Positions 1 through 7,384 of a DNA stretch of 48,957 nucleotides are shown here, piece after piece (the stretch's first letter is position 1; each line of letters starts with the position of its first letter). A program made the position numbers and the translations under genes. Location: contig NZ_JAHDAU010000014.1 of assembly GCF_021991835.1 (NCBI RefSeq), positions 1 through 48,957 of the forward strand. The letters run 5' to 3'. This DNA comes from Polaribacter sargassicola. Its GTDB lineage: Bacteria; Bacteroidota; Bacteroidia; Flavobacteriales; Flavobacteriaceae. The notes under the pieces are model-generated. The model was not told where the DNA came from, searched no databases, and saw only the letters and a list, made by a program, of their open reading frames with translations.

Positions 1-80
1 GTCTTTTTTTCTTTTAAAAGGGTCTGAATAATGACTCTTTCTTTAAGGGTTAATCGTCTATGTTTTTTTACTTCCATTTT

Positions 81-104
81 ACAAATCTATAATTTTAGAT
101 TTGT
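81..104. repeat. short perfect inverted repeat
   Basis: ACAAATCTA and TAGATTTGT form 9-bp arms around a 6-nt loop. No T-run follows on either strand, so this is not a convincing terminator. The rest of positions 1-150 is AT-rich and shows no supported gene. Confidence 0.4.
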
Positions 105-150
105 TGCGTTAAGTTATTGAATAGACCAGGTTTTAAAGATGAGTTTTTTT

Positions 151-283
151 AACGTGTTTGTGTATGGCTTAGTTACGTGGTTTAGAGATTAAGTTAGCAA
201 AAAACCACGAACCTGAGAAAATTCCAGCGGAATTTTCGTACGTAATCTCAAAAAGCAATTAACTATACACCGTGTTGTGCGTA
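151..283 (-). repeat. attC-like structured element at the 3' end of the hydrolase gene
   Basis: Several dyads are packed into about 130 bp. GTGTAT (160-165) pairs with ATACAC (265-270), and AGTTA (171-175) pairs with TAACT (260-264). CGTGGTTT (176-183) pairs with AAACCACG (202-209). GAGATTA (185-191) matches TAATCTC (243-249). A perfect hairpin has GAAAATTCC (217-225), loop AGC and GGAATTTTC (229-237). The outer arms bring the two ends together, as in folded attC sites. It could instead be a transcript 3'-end structure. Confidence 0.5.
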
Positions 284-284
284 G

Positions 285-1265
285 TTATTTTTCCGTCTGC
301 TTTTGAATCCAATCCATAAGTTCATCTTTATTTATTGAATCCCAAGTTGATTGAGTATTCTTTTTTGTTGATAGATTATCCTCGGGTTGCAATACGATTA
401 ATTCGGTGTTTTCATTTCCTGCTAATTTCAATTCAGCTAAAAAGCCAACAATATCTGTCGAATTATTTTCATATAAGGTTCTTAGTTGTTTTGTTAGCTT
501 ATATTTTATAGCTGGTTCTATATATGCTCGAACTCCATAGTCTTTGTAAATCTTAATATTTTCATTCTTTTCGTCAGAGTAACTATACGATGAGAAGTTG
601 TGATATTTTTCGGGATTAGTTTTTGGTGTTCCACCCAAATTGGTTTCCAATAGATAGTTTATAAATTTTGGTTCCCAAAGGTCAATTTGGTTAATTCTTA
701 TATCACGTTGATGTTGATACCATTTTCTTGTAAAATCCATTGTGAAATTACAAACGACAATGCCTTTAATTTTAAGTTGAAATCCTAAGTCACTCTCTTT
801 TATGAATTTAATATAACGCATAGCTCTATGTCCAACTAAACTTGCTCCTAAAAAGAAAATGTTGTCATTCGGTAAATTATATTTATCAAATACTTCTTGA
901 ATTAATTTATGCGTAGAAATCATAGATGATTCAGAAAAGTAAAAATCAAGAGGGATTTCGGTTGAAACTGACAATACAGCAAAGTCTTTTTCCGATGCTT
1001 GAGTATACATTTGTTTTGAACTCCTGTTCTTTTTGTCGAACTTTGAATCTTCGAGGAAAATTAATACACCTTTTATTTCCTTATTTTCAGGAAGCATTAG
1101 AGTATAACCTTTTTGAATAAAAGGGAAAAAGTCATTTTCTCCTATTCCAATTCTTAGGCTATCATTTTTTACTGGTTCGTAATATTCGACCATTTTCTGT
1201 GAAAAAGATTTAGTACTAAAAACAGTCAGGAAGAATAAAAATAATACCTTAAAAGTTGTTTTCAT
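285..1265 (-). CDS. secreted alpha/beta-hydrolase-like protein
   Basis: The 326-aa product begins with a Sec signal peptide (about residues 1-22, cleavage likely after SFSQ). The fold suggestion rests on a nucleophile-elbow-like segment FLGASLVG, with Ser142 flanked by Gly140 and Gly145. Upstream of it is a strand of the type seen before elbows in alpha/beta hydrolases and poly(3-hydroxybutyrate) depolymerase-like proteins. The canonical GxSxG is not exact because the second glycine is one position late, so activity is uncertain. The stop lies inside the edge repeat of the cassette-like element, and the ATG lies 14 bp from the other edge repeat. It is likely accessory DNA. No substrate can be assigned; it could be an inactive hydrolase relative. 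Confidence 0.7.
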   Translation of the reverse strand: MKTTFKVLFLFFLTVFSTKSFSQKMVEYYEPVKNDSLRIGIGENDFFPFIQKGYTLMLPENKEIKGVLIFLEDSKFDKKNRSSKQMYTQASEKDFAVLSVSTEIPLDFYFSESSMISTHKLIQEVFDKYNLPNDNIFFLGASLVGHRAMRYIKFIKESDLGFQLKIKGIVVCNFTMDFTRKWYQHQRDIRINQIDLWEPKFINYLLETNLGGTPKTNPEKYHNFSSYSYSDEKNENIKIYKDYGVRAYIEPAIKYKLTKQLRTLYENNSTDIVGFLAELKLAGNENTELIVLQPEDNLSTKKNTQSTWDSINKDELMDWIQKQTEK

Positions 1266-1278
1266 TATCGGTTGTTTT

Positions 1279-1292
1279 TAATTACGCACAAC
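1279..1292. repeat. edge repeat of the cassette-like unit (gene start side)
   Basis: On the minus strand this reads GTTGTGCGTAATTA and lies just before the hydrolase gene. It is the inverted partner of 274-287 (GTTGTGCGTAGTTA), with one mismatch in 14. It begins two bases after the TAA of the neighbouring deacylase-like gene. Confidence 0.55.
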
Positions 1293-1294
1293 GG

Positions 1295-2245
1295 TTAATA
1301 TAGCAAGTAATTAATTGATATTTTACCGTAAATTTGACCGTTTGTGTATACTAAGTCTTCAGATTTTGCTGTGTTATAGAAGTATGCATAGCCAAAATTA
1401 AAACGATTGGCAGTAAACCTTAAACCAGCTTCTAAATTAAAAACTAAAGGTTTTATAGTGTTGGTTACATCGCTGTTTTTGTTTAAAAAACTACCTTCTA
1501 AAGTAGCATCGTACATTGCGAATCTAATACTTGGTTTTACATAAATAAAAGATTCAATTTCTCTAAAATTCTTTGTAGAGTTATTGTTTAAGTTGGTATT
1601 AAAAGCTATAGAATTTATAATTCTTTGTAAAGGTTTAAGTCCTATTCTAGCTTTAAATCCGGTAGAAATATTTGTGTAAATAGTACCAATTTTAAGTTGA
1701 TTGGTCCAAGTAAGATCTAATGTGTTTTTTTGTGTTTTAAATAAGGTTTTTAAGTACTTTGCATTTAAATTAATTCCCAAAGCATTTTTTATTTGATATT
1801 TCCAACCAGCAGCTTTTTCAAAACCATAAATATTGTGTATAAAATCTTGCGTTTCCCTTGCAAAAGCATTTTCTCCTATGGTACCTAGTTGAATAGAAGT
1901 ATTAAAAATTTTATCATTCTTATATACTCTATTAATACCAAAACTACCATACAAATAACCAGCAAAAGGTCTGTCATGCAATGCAACAATACCTACGCCA
2001 GCTTTATAAGGTGTGTACATTTCTTGACCTAGTTGCCACTCTATTATTTTCTTTTCTAAAGTGGTTTTAGTATTCTTAGAAAGGTATCTATAAGTTAAAA
2101 AAATACCGCTAGTATAGTATCTGTCTTTTTTTACTGATACGTACAAGTCATTATCTGTAACAAAGCTAATTTCTTTAGAATATTTTTCTTGAGAAAAGAT
2201 AAAAGAGGAGATAAAAAAGAAGAAAATTAAACTGAATTTTTTCAT
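1295..2245 (-). CDS. LpxR-type lipid A deacylase family outer-membrane protein
   Basis: About 316 aa with a very hydrophobic signal peptide (MKKFSLIFFFFISSFIFSQ). The family call (LpxR/DUF2219, a 12-strand outer-membrane barrel that removes the 3'-acyloxyacyl chain of lipid A) rests on the N-terminal TDND motif (Asn32-Asp33), DRYYTSGI, the HDRPFAGYLYG segment, and IGENAFARETQDFIH followed by a GW segment. The ATG at 2245 is preferred over an upstream TTG because the signal peptide starts there. A good -7 box (TATATTTG on the minus strand) lies only a few bases upstream, so the transcript may be nearly leaderless. A cassette-like element abuts the stop codon. Family assignment is fairly sure; the actual lipid substrate is not shown. 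Confidence 0.75.
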   Translation of the reverse strand: MKKFSLIFFFFISSFIFSQEKYSKEISFVTDNDLYVSVKKDRYYTSGIFLTYRYLSKNTKTTLEKKIIEWQLGQEMYTPYKAGVGIVALHDRPFAGYLYGSFGINRVYKNDKIFNTSIQLGTIGENAFARETQDFIHNIYGFEKAAGWKYQIKNALGINLNAKYLKTLFKTQKNTLDLTWTNQLKIGTIYTNISTGFKARIGLKPLQRIINSIAFNTNLNNNSTKNFREIESFIYVKPSIRFAMYDATLEGSFLNKNSDVTNTIKPLVFNLEAGLRFTANRFNFGYAYFYNTAKSEDLVYTNGQIYGKISINYLLY

Positions 2246-2336
2246 ACCAAGCAAATATAAAATAAGTTGGTTAAAAAAAGATTTTTTTTGGGGCTTTAAT
2301 AAAAAAATAGTTATTTTAGAGCACTAATTATATTAA

Positions 2337-3194
2337 ATGGAGACTAAAGATGGATTAAGTGCGGAAGACTTTTTAAATGCGAAAAATAAGGAAGATTTAT
2401 TAGCTCTAATAAAAGAGAAAAATTCTGTATTTAAAAAAGTTAAAGAAACACTTTTATATAACGAAGAATTAAGATTATTACAAGTAGAACTAGTAAAGCT
2501 GCAAAGGTGGGTTTCTGCTAATAATAAACGTGTAGCCATTATTTTTGAAGGAAGAGATGCTGCTGGTAAAGGAGGTAATATTCGTCGATTTATGGAACAT
2601 TTAAATCCTCGTTCAAGTAGATTAGTTGCTTTAAATAAACCTACCGAAGTAGAAAAAGGGCAGTGGTATTTTCAACGATATATTAAAGAGTTGCCAAACC
2701 CAGGAGAAATTGTTTTTTTTGATAGAAGCTGGTATAATAGAGCTGTTGTAGAGCCGGTTATGGGCTTTTGTACAGAAGTACAATACAAAGAGTTTTTAGT
2801 GCAAGTGCCAGAGTTTGAGCATATGATGTATGAAGATGGTTTAATTATTATAAAGTTTTGGCTTTCTATTACTAAAGACGAACAATTAAAACGTTTTGAA
2901 GGTAGAAAAGAAGATCCTTTAAAAAGGTGGAAGTTTAGTCCAGTAGATAAACAAGGTCAAATTCTTTGGGATCGTTATACACACTACAAAGAAGAAATGT
3001 TTTCTAAAACACACACATCTTATTGTCCTTGGATAATGATTAAAACTAATGATAAAAAAGTAGCAAGGTTAGAGGCTATGAGACATGTTTTATCTCAGTT
3101 TGATTATGATGGTAAAGAAGATGCTAAAACAGTGTTAAACCCAGACCCTAATGTTGTAATGCGTTATTATAGGTCTAATTCTAATGTAGATTAA
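2337..3194 (+). CDS. ppk2: polyphosphate kinase 2 family protein (first of two)
   Basis: 285-aa cytoplasmic P-loop kinase that moves phosphate between polyphosphate and nucleotides. The Walker A is GRDAAGKGG (about residues 73-81) and the Walker B/catalytic region is FFDRSWYNRAVVEPV (about 127-141), both typical of one-domain PPK2 proteins. A basic lid segment with KRW follows near residue 200. It sits 7 bp upstream of a second PPK2 gene, so the two are probably cotranscribed. The sequence alone does not say whether it prefers GDP, ADP or NMP. The length fits single-domain PPK2 enzymes. Confidence 0.93.
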   Translation: METKDGLSAEDFLNAKNKEDLLALIKEKNSVFKKVKETLLYNEELRLLQVELVKLQRWVSANNKRVAIIFEGRDAAGKGGNIRRFMEHLNPRSSRLVALNKPTEVEKGQWYFQRYIKELPNPGEIVFFDRSWYNRAVVEPVMGFCTEVQYKEFLVQVPEFEHMMYEDGLIIIKFWLSITKDEQLKRFEGRKEDPLKRWKFSPVDKQGQILWDRYTHYKEEMFSKTHTSYCPWIMIKTNDKKVARLEAMRHVLSQFDYDGKEDAKTVLNPDPNVVMRYYRSNSNVD

Positions 3195-3201
3195 TATTTT
3201 T

Positions 3202-3987
3202 ATGGAAAAACAATTATCAAATAAAAATTTAAAAAAACTAAACTCAAAAAAAGGGTTGTTATCACTGTTAACAAAAGAACCTATTAGTTTAGATAGAGCC
3301 ATTAGATATGTAGACTATCAAAAGAAATTAGAAAAGTTACAGATAGAATTAATACGTTTACAAACTTGGGCAATAGAAAATAATGAAAGAATAATTATTG
3401 TTTTTCAAGGAAGAGATGCTGCGGGTAAAGGTGGTGCAATTAGACGTTTAACAGAAAGAATTAATCCGCGTCATATGCGTATTGTGGCTTTACCAAAGCC
3501 AACAGAAGACGAGCAAACACAATGGTATTTTCAAAGATATGTAGAGCAATTTCCAAAAGCGGGAGAAATTGTTTTTTTTGATAGAAGTTGGTATAATAGA
3601 GCTGTTGTAGAGCCTGTTAACGGTTTCTGTACACAAGAAGAGTATAAGATTTTTATGAATCAAGTAAACGATTTTGAAAGAATGATTTTAGAATCGGGTA
3701 TTCACTTGGTAAAAATTTATATGTCTATTTCTAAAAAAGAACAAGCAAAACGTTTTGCAGACATTAAGAGTGATCCATTAAAACAATGGAAAATGACCAA
3801 GTTAGATGAAAAAGCCCAAGATCTTTGGGATCAATATACAGAGTATAAAAAGGCAATGTTTGAAAAAACAAACACTAAAGAATCTCCTTGGAAAATAATT
3901 AGAGCTAACAGAAAAACAGAAGCTAGGGTTAACGTAATTAACCATATTTTAAATAGAATTCCGTATGATAAGAATTTAGAAATTTAA
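3202..3987 (+). CDS. ppk2: polyphosphate kinase 2 family protein (second of two)
   Basis: 261-aa paralogue of the preceding protein, with Walker A GRDAAGKGG (about residues 69-77) and FFDRSWYNRAVVEPV. The two differ most in the N-terminal about 40 residues, in the lid (KQWKMTKLD here versus KRWKFSPVD) and at the C-terminus, which suggests different nucleotide or chain-length preference (inference). The spacing of 7 bp implies one transcript. The stop codon overlaps the stop codon of the convergent phosphatase-like gene, leaving no room for a separate terminator. Confidence 0.93.
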   Translation: MEKQLSNKNLKKLNSKKGLLSLLTKEPISLDRAIRYVDYQKKLEKLQIELIRLQTWAIENNERIIIVFQGRDAAGKGGAIRRLTERINPRHMRIVALPKPTEDEQTQWYFQRYVEQFPKAGEIVFFDRSWYNRAVVEPVNGFCTQEEYKIFMNQVNDFERMILESGIHLVKIYMSISKKEQAKRFADIKSDPLKQWKMTKLDEKAQDLWDQYTEYKKAMFEKTNTKESPWKIIRANRKTEARVNVINHILNRIPYDKNLEI

Positions 3988-4616
3988 TGTCTTTTTTTAT
4001 TGATTTCTAAAAAAATAAAATAAATCTCTGCGGCTATTTTTTCGTTTATTTCTAAATATTTTTTGTCTCTCAATTCTGTGTTTTCAGAAGATTGTGGATC
4101 CTCAAAAGGAAGATGAAACCTACGTGATGCTTCTGGTATAAAAAGACATTTAGCATTTGCATTATCACAGGTTGTTATCGCAATAAAAGGCGTTTTATTT
4201 TCTTTATAATCATATCTTTTAGAAAAAACCAATAGAGTTTTAGATATTCCTTTAAAAGAAATTAGGTATTTAGGGTTTTGATGAGAAAAATCATCTAACT
4301 GAAATTTTATACTTGCTTTTTGCAGTGTTTTTATTGTGTTTCTGTTAAATGAAGTTATTTCTGTACCACCAGAAAAACTATTTATATTTAAATTAAAATA
4401 TTGGGCAGCAAAAAAAGCCCAAACTTGTGCCATTTGGCTTCTTCTAGAATTGTGAGTGCAAATAAAATTTATATTAACAAGCTTATTGTTATTATATTCT
4501 TCTATTATTTTATTAGCTATATTTAATAAGATATCTCTCCTTTCACTATTTAGAAATGTTTTTTCGAATGCATTTAAAAAGAATTTCTCTGTAGAAATAG
4601 TGGAAGTCATACTCAT
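3984..4616 (-). CDS. low-molecular-weight phosphatase/arsenate reductase-like protein
   Basis: 210 aa, cytoplasmic. The CX5R phosphate-binding loop is CTHNSRRS (Cys53 to Arg59), the signature of LMW protein-tyrosine phosphatases and thioredoxin-coupled ArsC proteins. SGGTE follows about 25 residues later, as in ArsC. An extra N-terminal helix of about 45 residues precedes the domain. No ars regulator or efflux gene is nearby, so arsenate reduction is not supported by context and a phosphatase role is equally possible. It overlaps the convergent PPK2 gene by 4 bp. An ATG two codons inside (4610) is an alternative start. Confidence 0.8.
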   Translation of the reverse strand: MSMTSTISTEKFFLNAFEKTFLNSERRDILLNIANKIIEEYNNNKLVNINFICTHNSRRSQMAQVWAFFAAQYFNLNINSFSGGTEITSFNRNTIKTLQKASIKFQLDDFSHQNPKYLISFKGISKTLLVFSKRYDYKENKTPFIAITTCDNANAKCLFIPEASRRFHLPFEDPQSSENTELRDKKYLEINEKIAAEIYFIFLEINKKRH

Positions 4617-4670
4617 CGTTATTATTTTTGCTACAAAATACTAACTTCGTAGTTTAGTTAAATTAATTCA

Positions 4671-5225
4671 ATGTTAAGAAAGCGTATAGAAATTGGTGAT
4701 AAAGTAGCGGTTTTAGACGATGTTTTAAAAGGACGTGTAGTAGAAATTGATGGAGGGAATATTACTGTAGAAACTTTAGATGGTATGATTTACAGGTTTG
4801 ATAAATCAGAACTAATAGTAATTGAAGTTGATCAACACGAGCTAACTAAGTATTCAGATATAAATAATTCGTTGTTAAAAGAAAAGATACATCAAAATCA
4901 AAATAAAAAAAGTCTGTTTAAAAAACAGAAAAACGAAATTATTTTAGAAGTAGATTTACACATTAATAAGCTAACTAAATCTACAAGAAATATGGATAAT
5001 TATGACATGTTAAATCTTCAGTTAGATGTTGCTAAAAAGAAAATAGATTATGCAGTTTCTAAAAGAATTTCTAAAATTGTTTTTATTCATGGTGTAGGAG
5101 AAGGCGTTTTAAAGTCAGAACTTGTAAGATTGCTTAAAAAATACAATGTAAAATTCTACGACGCTTCTTATAAAAAATATGGTCTTGGCGCTACCGAAGT
5201 TTATGTTTATCAAAATCATGTTTAA
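4671..5225 (+). CDS. Smr-domain (MutS2 C-terminal-like) protein
   Basis: 184 aa. The N-terminal about 60 residues form a small beta-rich region (IGDKVAVLDDVLKGRVVEI). The C-terminal half (about residues 92-184) is an Smr domain: EVDLHI at its start, then the IHGVGEGVLKSEL loop and a YGLGATEVYV end. Smr domains bind or nick nucleic acid, and the DLH and HGxG motifs are both present. There are no MutS2 ATPase parts. The proteins of this layout in Bacteroidota are usually annotated DUF2027/Smr; their role is not established. It lies 15 bp upstream of the cysteine desulfurase and is probably cotranscribed with it. Confidence 0.85.
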   Translation: MLRKRIEIGDKVAVLDDVLKGRVVEIDGGNITVETLDGMIYRFDKSELIVIEVDQHELTKYSDINNSLLKEKIHQNQNKKSLFKKQKNEIILEVDLHINKLTKSTRNMDNYDMLNLQLDVAKKKIDYAVSKRISKIVFIHGVGEGVLKSELVRLLKKYNVKFYDASYKKYGLGATEVYVYQNHV

Positions 5226-5240
5226 TTATAATTTGATGTT

Positions 5241-6374
5241 ATGAATACTGTTTATTTAGATAATGCTGCAACAACACCAATAGATCCTGAGGTTATAGAG
5301 GTTATGAGTGCTTCTATGAGCAAAAATTATGGCAATCCTTCGTCTACACATCAAGTAGGAAGAAAGGCAAAATCTGCAGTAGAAACTGCCAGAAAAAATA
5401 TAGCCAAGCACTTTAATGTAACTGCAAGCGAAATTGTATTTACAGCAGGTGGTACAGAAGCCGATAATTTAATTTTACACAACGCGGTTTTAAATTTAGG
5501 AGTTAAAAGAATTATTACCTCAAAAATAGAGCATCATGCGGTTTTACATACTTGCAAGTATTTGGCGGCAACTTATAATGTTGTTTTAGAATATGTTAAT
5601 GTTAATGATTTTGGAGCGGTAGATTTAGAGCATTTAGAATCTTTATTATCATCATCAGAAGCTAAAACTTTGGTTAGTTTAATGTTTGTTAATAACGAAA
5701 TTGGTACTGTTTTAAATGTTTCTGAAGTTTGTAAACTATGTAAGCAATACGCTGCTTTTTTTCATTCAGATACTGTACAAGCAATTACACATTATCCAAT
5801 AGACTTACAGAAAACACCCATAGATTTTATGGTTGCAAGCGCGCATAAATTTCATGGCCCTAAAGGAGTAGGTTTTGCATATTTTAAAAAAGGTTTTGGT
5901 ATTTTACCAATGTTGCATGGTGGAGATCAAGAAAGAGGAGCAAGATCTAGTACAGAAAATGTACACGCAATATTAGGTATGGAAAAAGCCATAGAAATTG
6001 CAATTAATAACTTAGAGGGAGATAAAAAAAAATTAGAGAGTTTAAAAGAATATTTTATTTCTGAATTAAAAAAAGTTTCTAAAGAGATTCAATTTAATGG
6101 GTATTTATTAGATTCAGATAAAAGTAGTTATGCCATTTTAAATGTACGTTTTCCTGTAAAAAACAATATGCTTTTATTTAGTTTAGATATGGCTGGTATT
6201 GCGGTTTCTGGAGGTTCTGCTTGCCAAAGTGGTAGTAATAAAGGCTCTCATGTTTTAGACGAAATTTTAAAAGGAGAAGAAGCAGATAAAACTTCTGTTC
6301 GTTTTTCATTTTCTAAATTTAATACCCTAAAAGAAATAGATATTACAATAAATAAAATAAAAGAGCTGCTATAA
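5241..6374 (+). CDS. cysteine desulfurase (IscS/NifS class V aminotransferase)
   Basis: 377-aa PLP enzyme that takes sulfur from cysteine for Fe-S cluster or thio-cofactor assembly. The start YLDNAATTPIDPEV is typical. The PLP lysine is Lys203 in SAHKFHGPKG, and the persulfide cysteine is Cys328 in GSACQSGS, within an RSSTENV...GSACQSG layout typical of group I enzymes. No isc or suf scaffold genes are adjacent, so it may be a stand-alone desulfurase. The Smr gene precedes it by 15 bp, and a long gap without genes follows. Confidence 0.93.
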   Translation: MNTVYLDNAATTPIDPEVIEVMSASMSKNYGNPSSTHQVGRKAKSAVETARKNIAKHFNVTASEIVFTAGGTEADNLILHNAVLNLGVKRIITSKIEHHAVLHTCKYLAATYNVVLEYVNVNDFGAVDLEHLESLLSSSEAKTLVSLMFVNNEIGTVLNVSEVCKLCKQYAAFFHSDTVQAITHYPIDLQKTPIDFMVASAHKFHGPKGVGFAYFKKGFGILPMLHGGDQERGARSSTENVHAILGMEKAIEIAINNLEGDKKKLESLKEYFISELKKVSKEIQFNGYLLDSDKSSYAILNVRFPVKNNMLLFSLDMAGIAVSGGSACQSGSNKGSHVLDEILKGEEADKTSVRFSFSKFNTLKEIDITINKIKELL

Positions 6375-6729
6375 GTTAGTCTTTATTTATAGTTCTTATC
6401 CGTTGTTTTTTCTGCTTAATTTGTAAATTAGACATTTAACTGGCTTATAAATAGAACAGGTTAAAAACGAACGGAATTCTACATTGAGTTTATAATCAGT
6501 TTTCTATCGTAATTTTTAATGTTTAAATAACATTGATATGCCTTTACACTAAAAATTAAAAACACTAAATTAGCTGAAACAATTATAAGAAATATTAGTA
6601 CTATTTATAGATTAATCAGCTTTATTTTACTTGTTCAAGTCAGTTCTTTTTACGCATTAATAAAGTAGAATATTCATTTCTAAAATGATTGGTTTTGGTT
6701 ACGTATTTGTATAAATTAAAACAAATTAA
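6375..6729. other. intergenic region without a supported gene
   Basis: 355 bp of AT-rich sequence between the desulfurase and the alpha-glucoside operon. No open frame with a recognisable product, no clear terminator with a T-run and no full TAnnTTTG box was found. It must hold the promoter of the pgmB operon, possibly around GTATTTGTATAA (near 6700), a weak match. It could be the remains of an older gene, but nothing proves it. Confidence 0.5.
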
Positions 6730-7383
6730 ATGAAAAGAGGATTTATTTTCGATTTGGATGGTGTTATTGTAGATACTGCCAAATATCACTATTTAGCTTG
6801 GAAAAAATTAGCCAACGAATTAGGTTTCGAGTTTACCAAAGAACAAAACGAATTGTTTAAAGGCGTTAGTAGAAAACGTTGTTTAGAAATTTTATTAGAA
6901 ATAGGAAATAGAAAAGCTACACAAGAAGAATTTGATACTTGGATGATAGAAAAAAATGTAGACTATTTAGAATACATTAAAAAAATGGATCAATCAGAAA
7001 TTCTGCCAGATGTTCCTAAAATATTACAATATTTAAAAGAAAATAACATTCCGATCGCGTTGGGTTCTGCAAGTAAAAACGCACAACCTATTTTAGAAAA
7101 AGTAGGATTATTACATTATTTTGATGCAATTGTAGACGGTAATAATGTAACCAAAGCAAAGCCAGATCCAGAAGTTTTTCTATTAGCAGCAAAACATTTA
7201 AATGTAGCGCCAACAGACTGTGTTGTTTTTGAAGACGCTGTAGCAGGTATAGAAGCAGCAAATAGAGCAAAAATGATAAGCATTGGTATTGGCGATAAAA
7301 ATGTACTTACAGAAGCGCAGTTTAATTTTGTAGATTTTACAGAAATCAGTTTAGATTTTATTAAAGAAATAATAGATAATTAA
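6730..7383 (+). CDS. pgmB: beta-phosphoglucomutase
   Basis: 217-aa HAD-superfamily enzyme that converts beta-glucose 1-phosphate to glucose 6-phosphate in the cytoplasm. FDLDGVIVDT near the N-terminus gives nucleophile Asp8 and acid/base Asp10, the DxD arrangement of known beta-PGMs. A helical cap follows, then GSASKNA (motif II), KAKPDPEVF (motif III lysine) and VFEDAVAGIEAA (motif IV acids). It lies one base before the GH65 phosphorylase, which makes the beta-glucose 1-phosphate it uses, so function and context agree. Confidence 0.95.
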   Translation: MKRGFIFDLDGVIVDTAKYHYLAWKKLANELGFEFTKEQNELFKGVSRKRCLEILLEIGNRKATQEEFDTWMIEKNVDYLEYIKKMDQSEILPDVPKILQYLKENNIPIALGSASKNAQPILEKVGLLHYFDAIVDGNNVTKAKPDPEVFLLAAKHLNVAPTDCVVFEDAVAGIEAANRAKMISIGIGDKNVLTEAQFNFVDFTEISLDFIKEIIDN

Positions 7384-7384
7384 T

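Larger units (their letters stand above)
151..1292 (-). mobile_element. candidate single-gene cassette (integron-cassette-like)
   Basis: Seen: one minus-strand gene is bounded by inverted copies of GTTGTGCGTA (274-283 and 1283-1292; 13 of 14 bases match when extended). The stop codon of the next minus-strand gene (1295-1297) lies two bases outside the outer copy. The 3' side of the cassette gene carries a long foldable element (151-283) that ends in AACACGTT-like sequence. Known: integron cassettes have one gene, little 5' leader and a folding attC at the 3' end. Inference: this unit was inserted immediately after the stop of the upstream gene. No integrase is in the window and the core sites do not match the classic RYYYAAC/GTTRRRY exactly, so other insertion mechanisms remain possible. 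Confidence 0.4.

Noticed and set aside
3984..4616. Call as a dedicated arsenate reductase
   Set aside because: The CX5R loop is shared with phosphatases and no arsenic gene is adjacent, so only the family was named.
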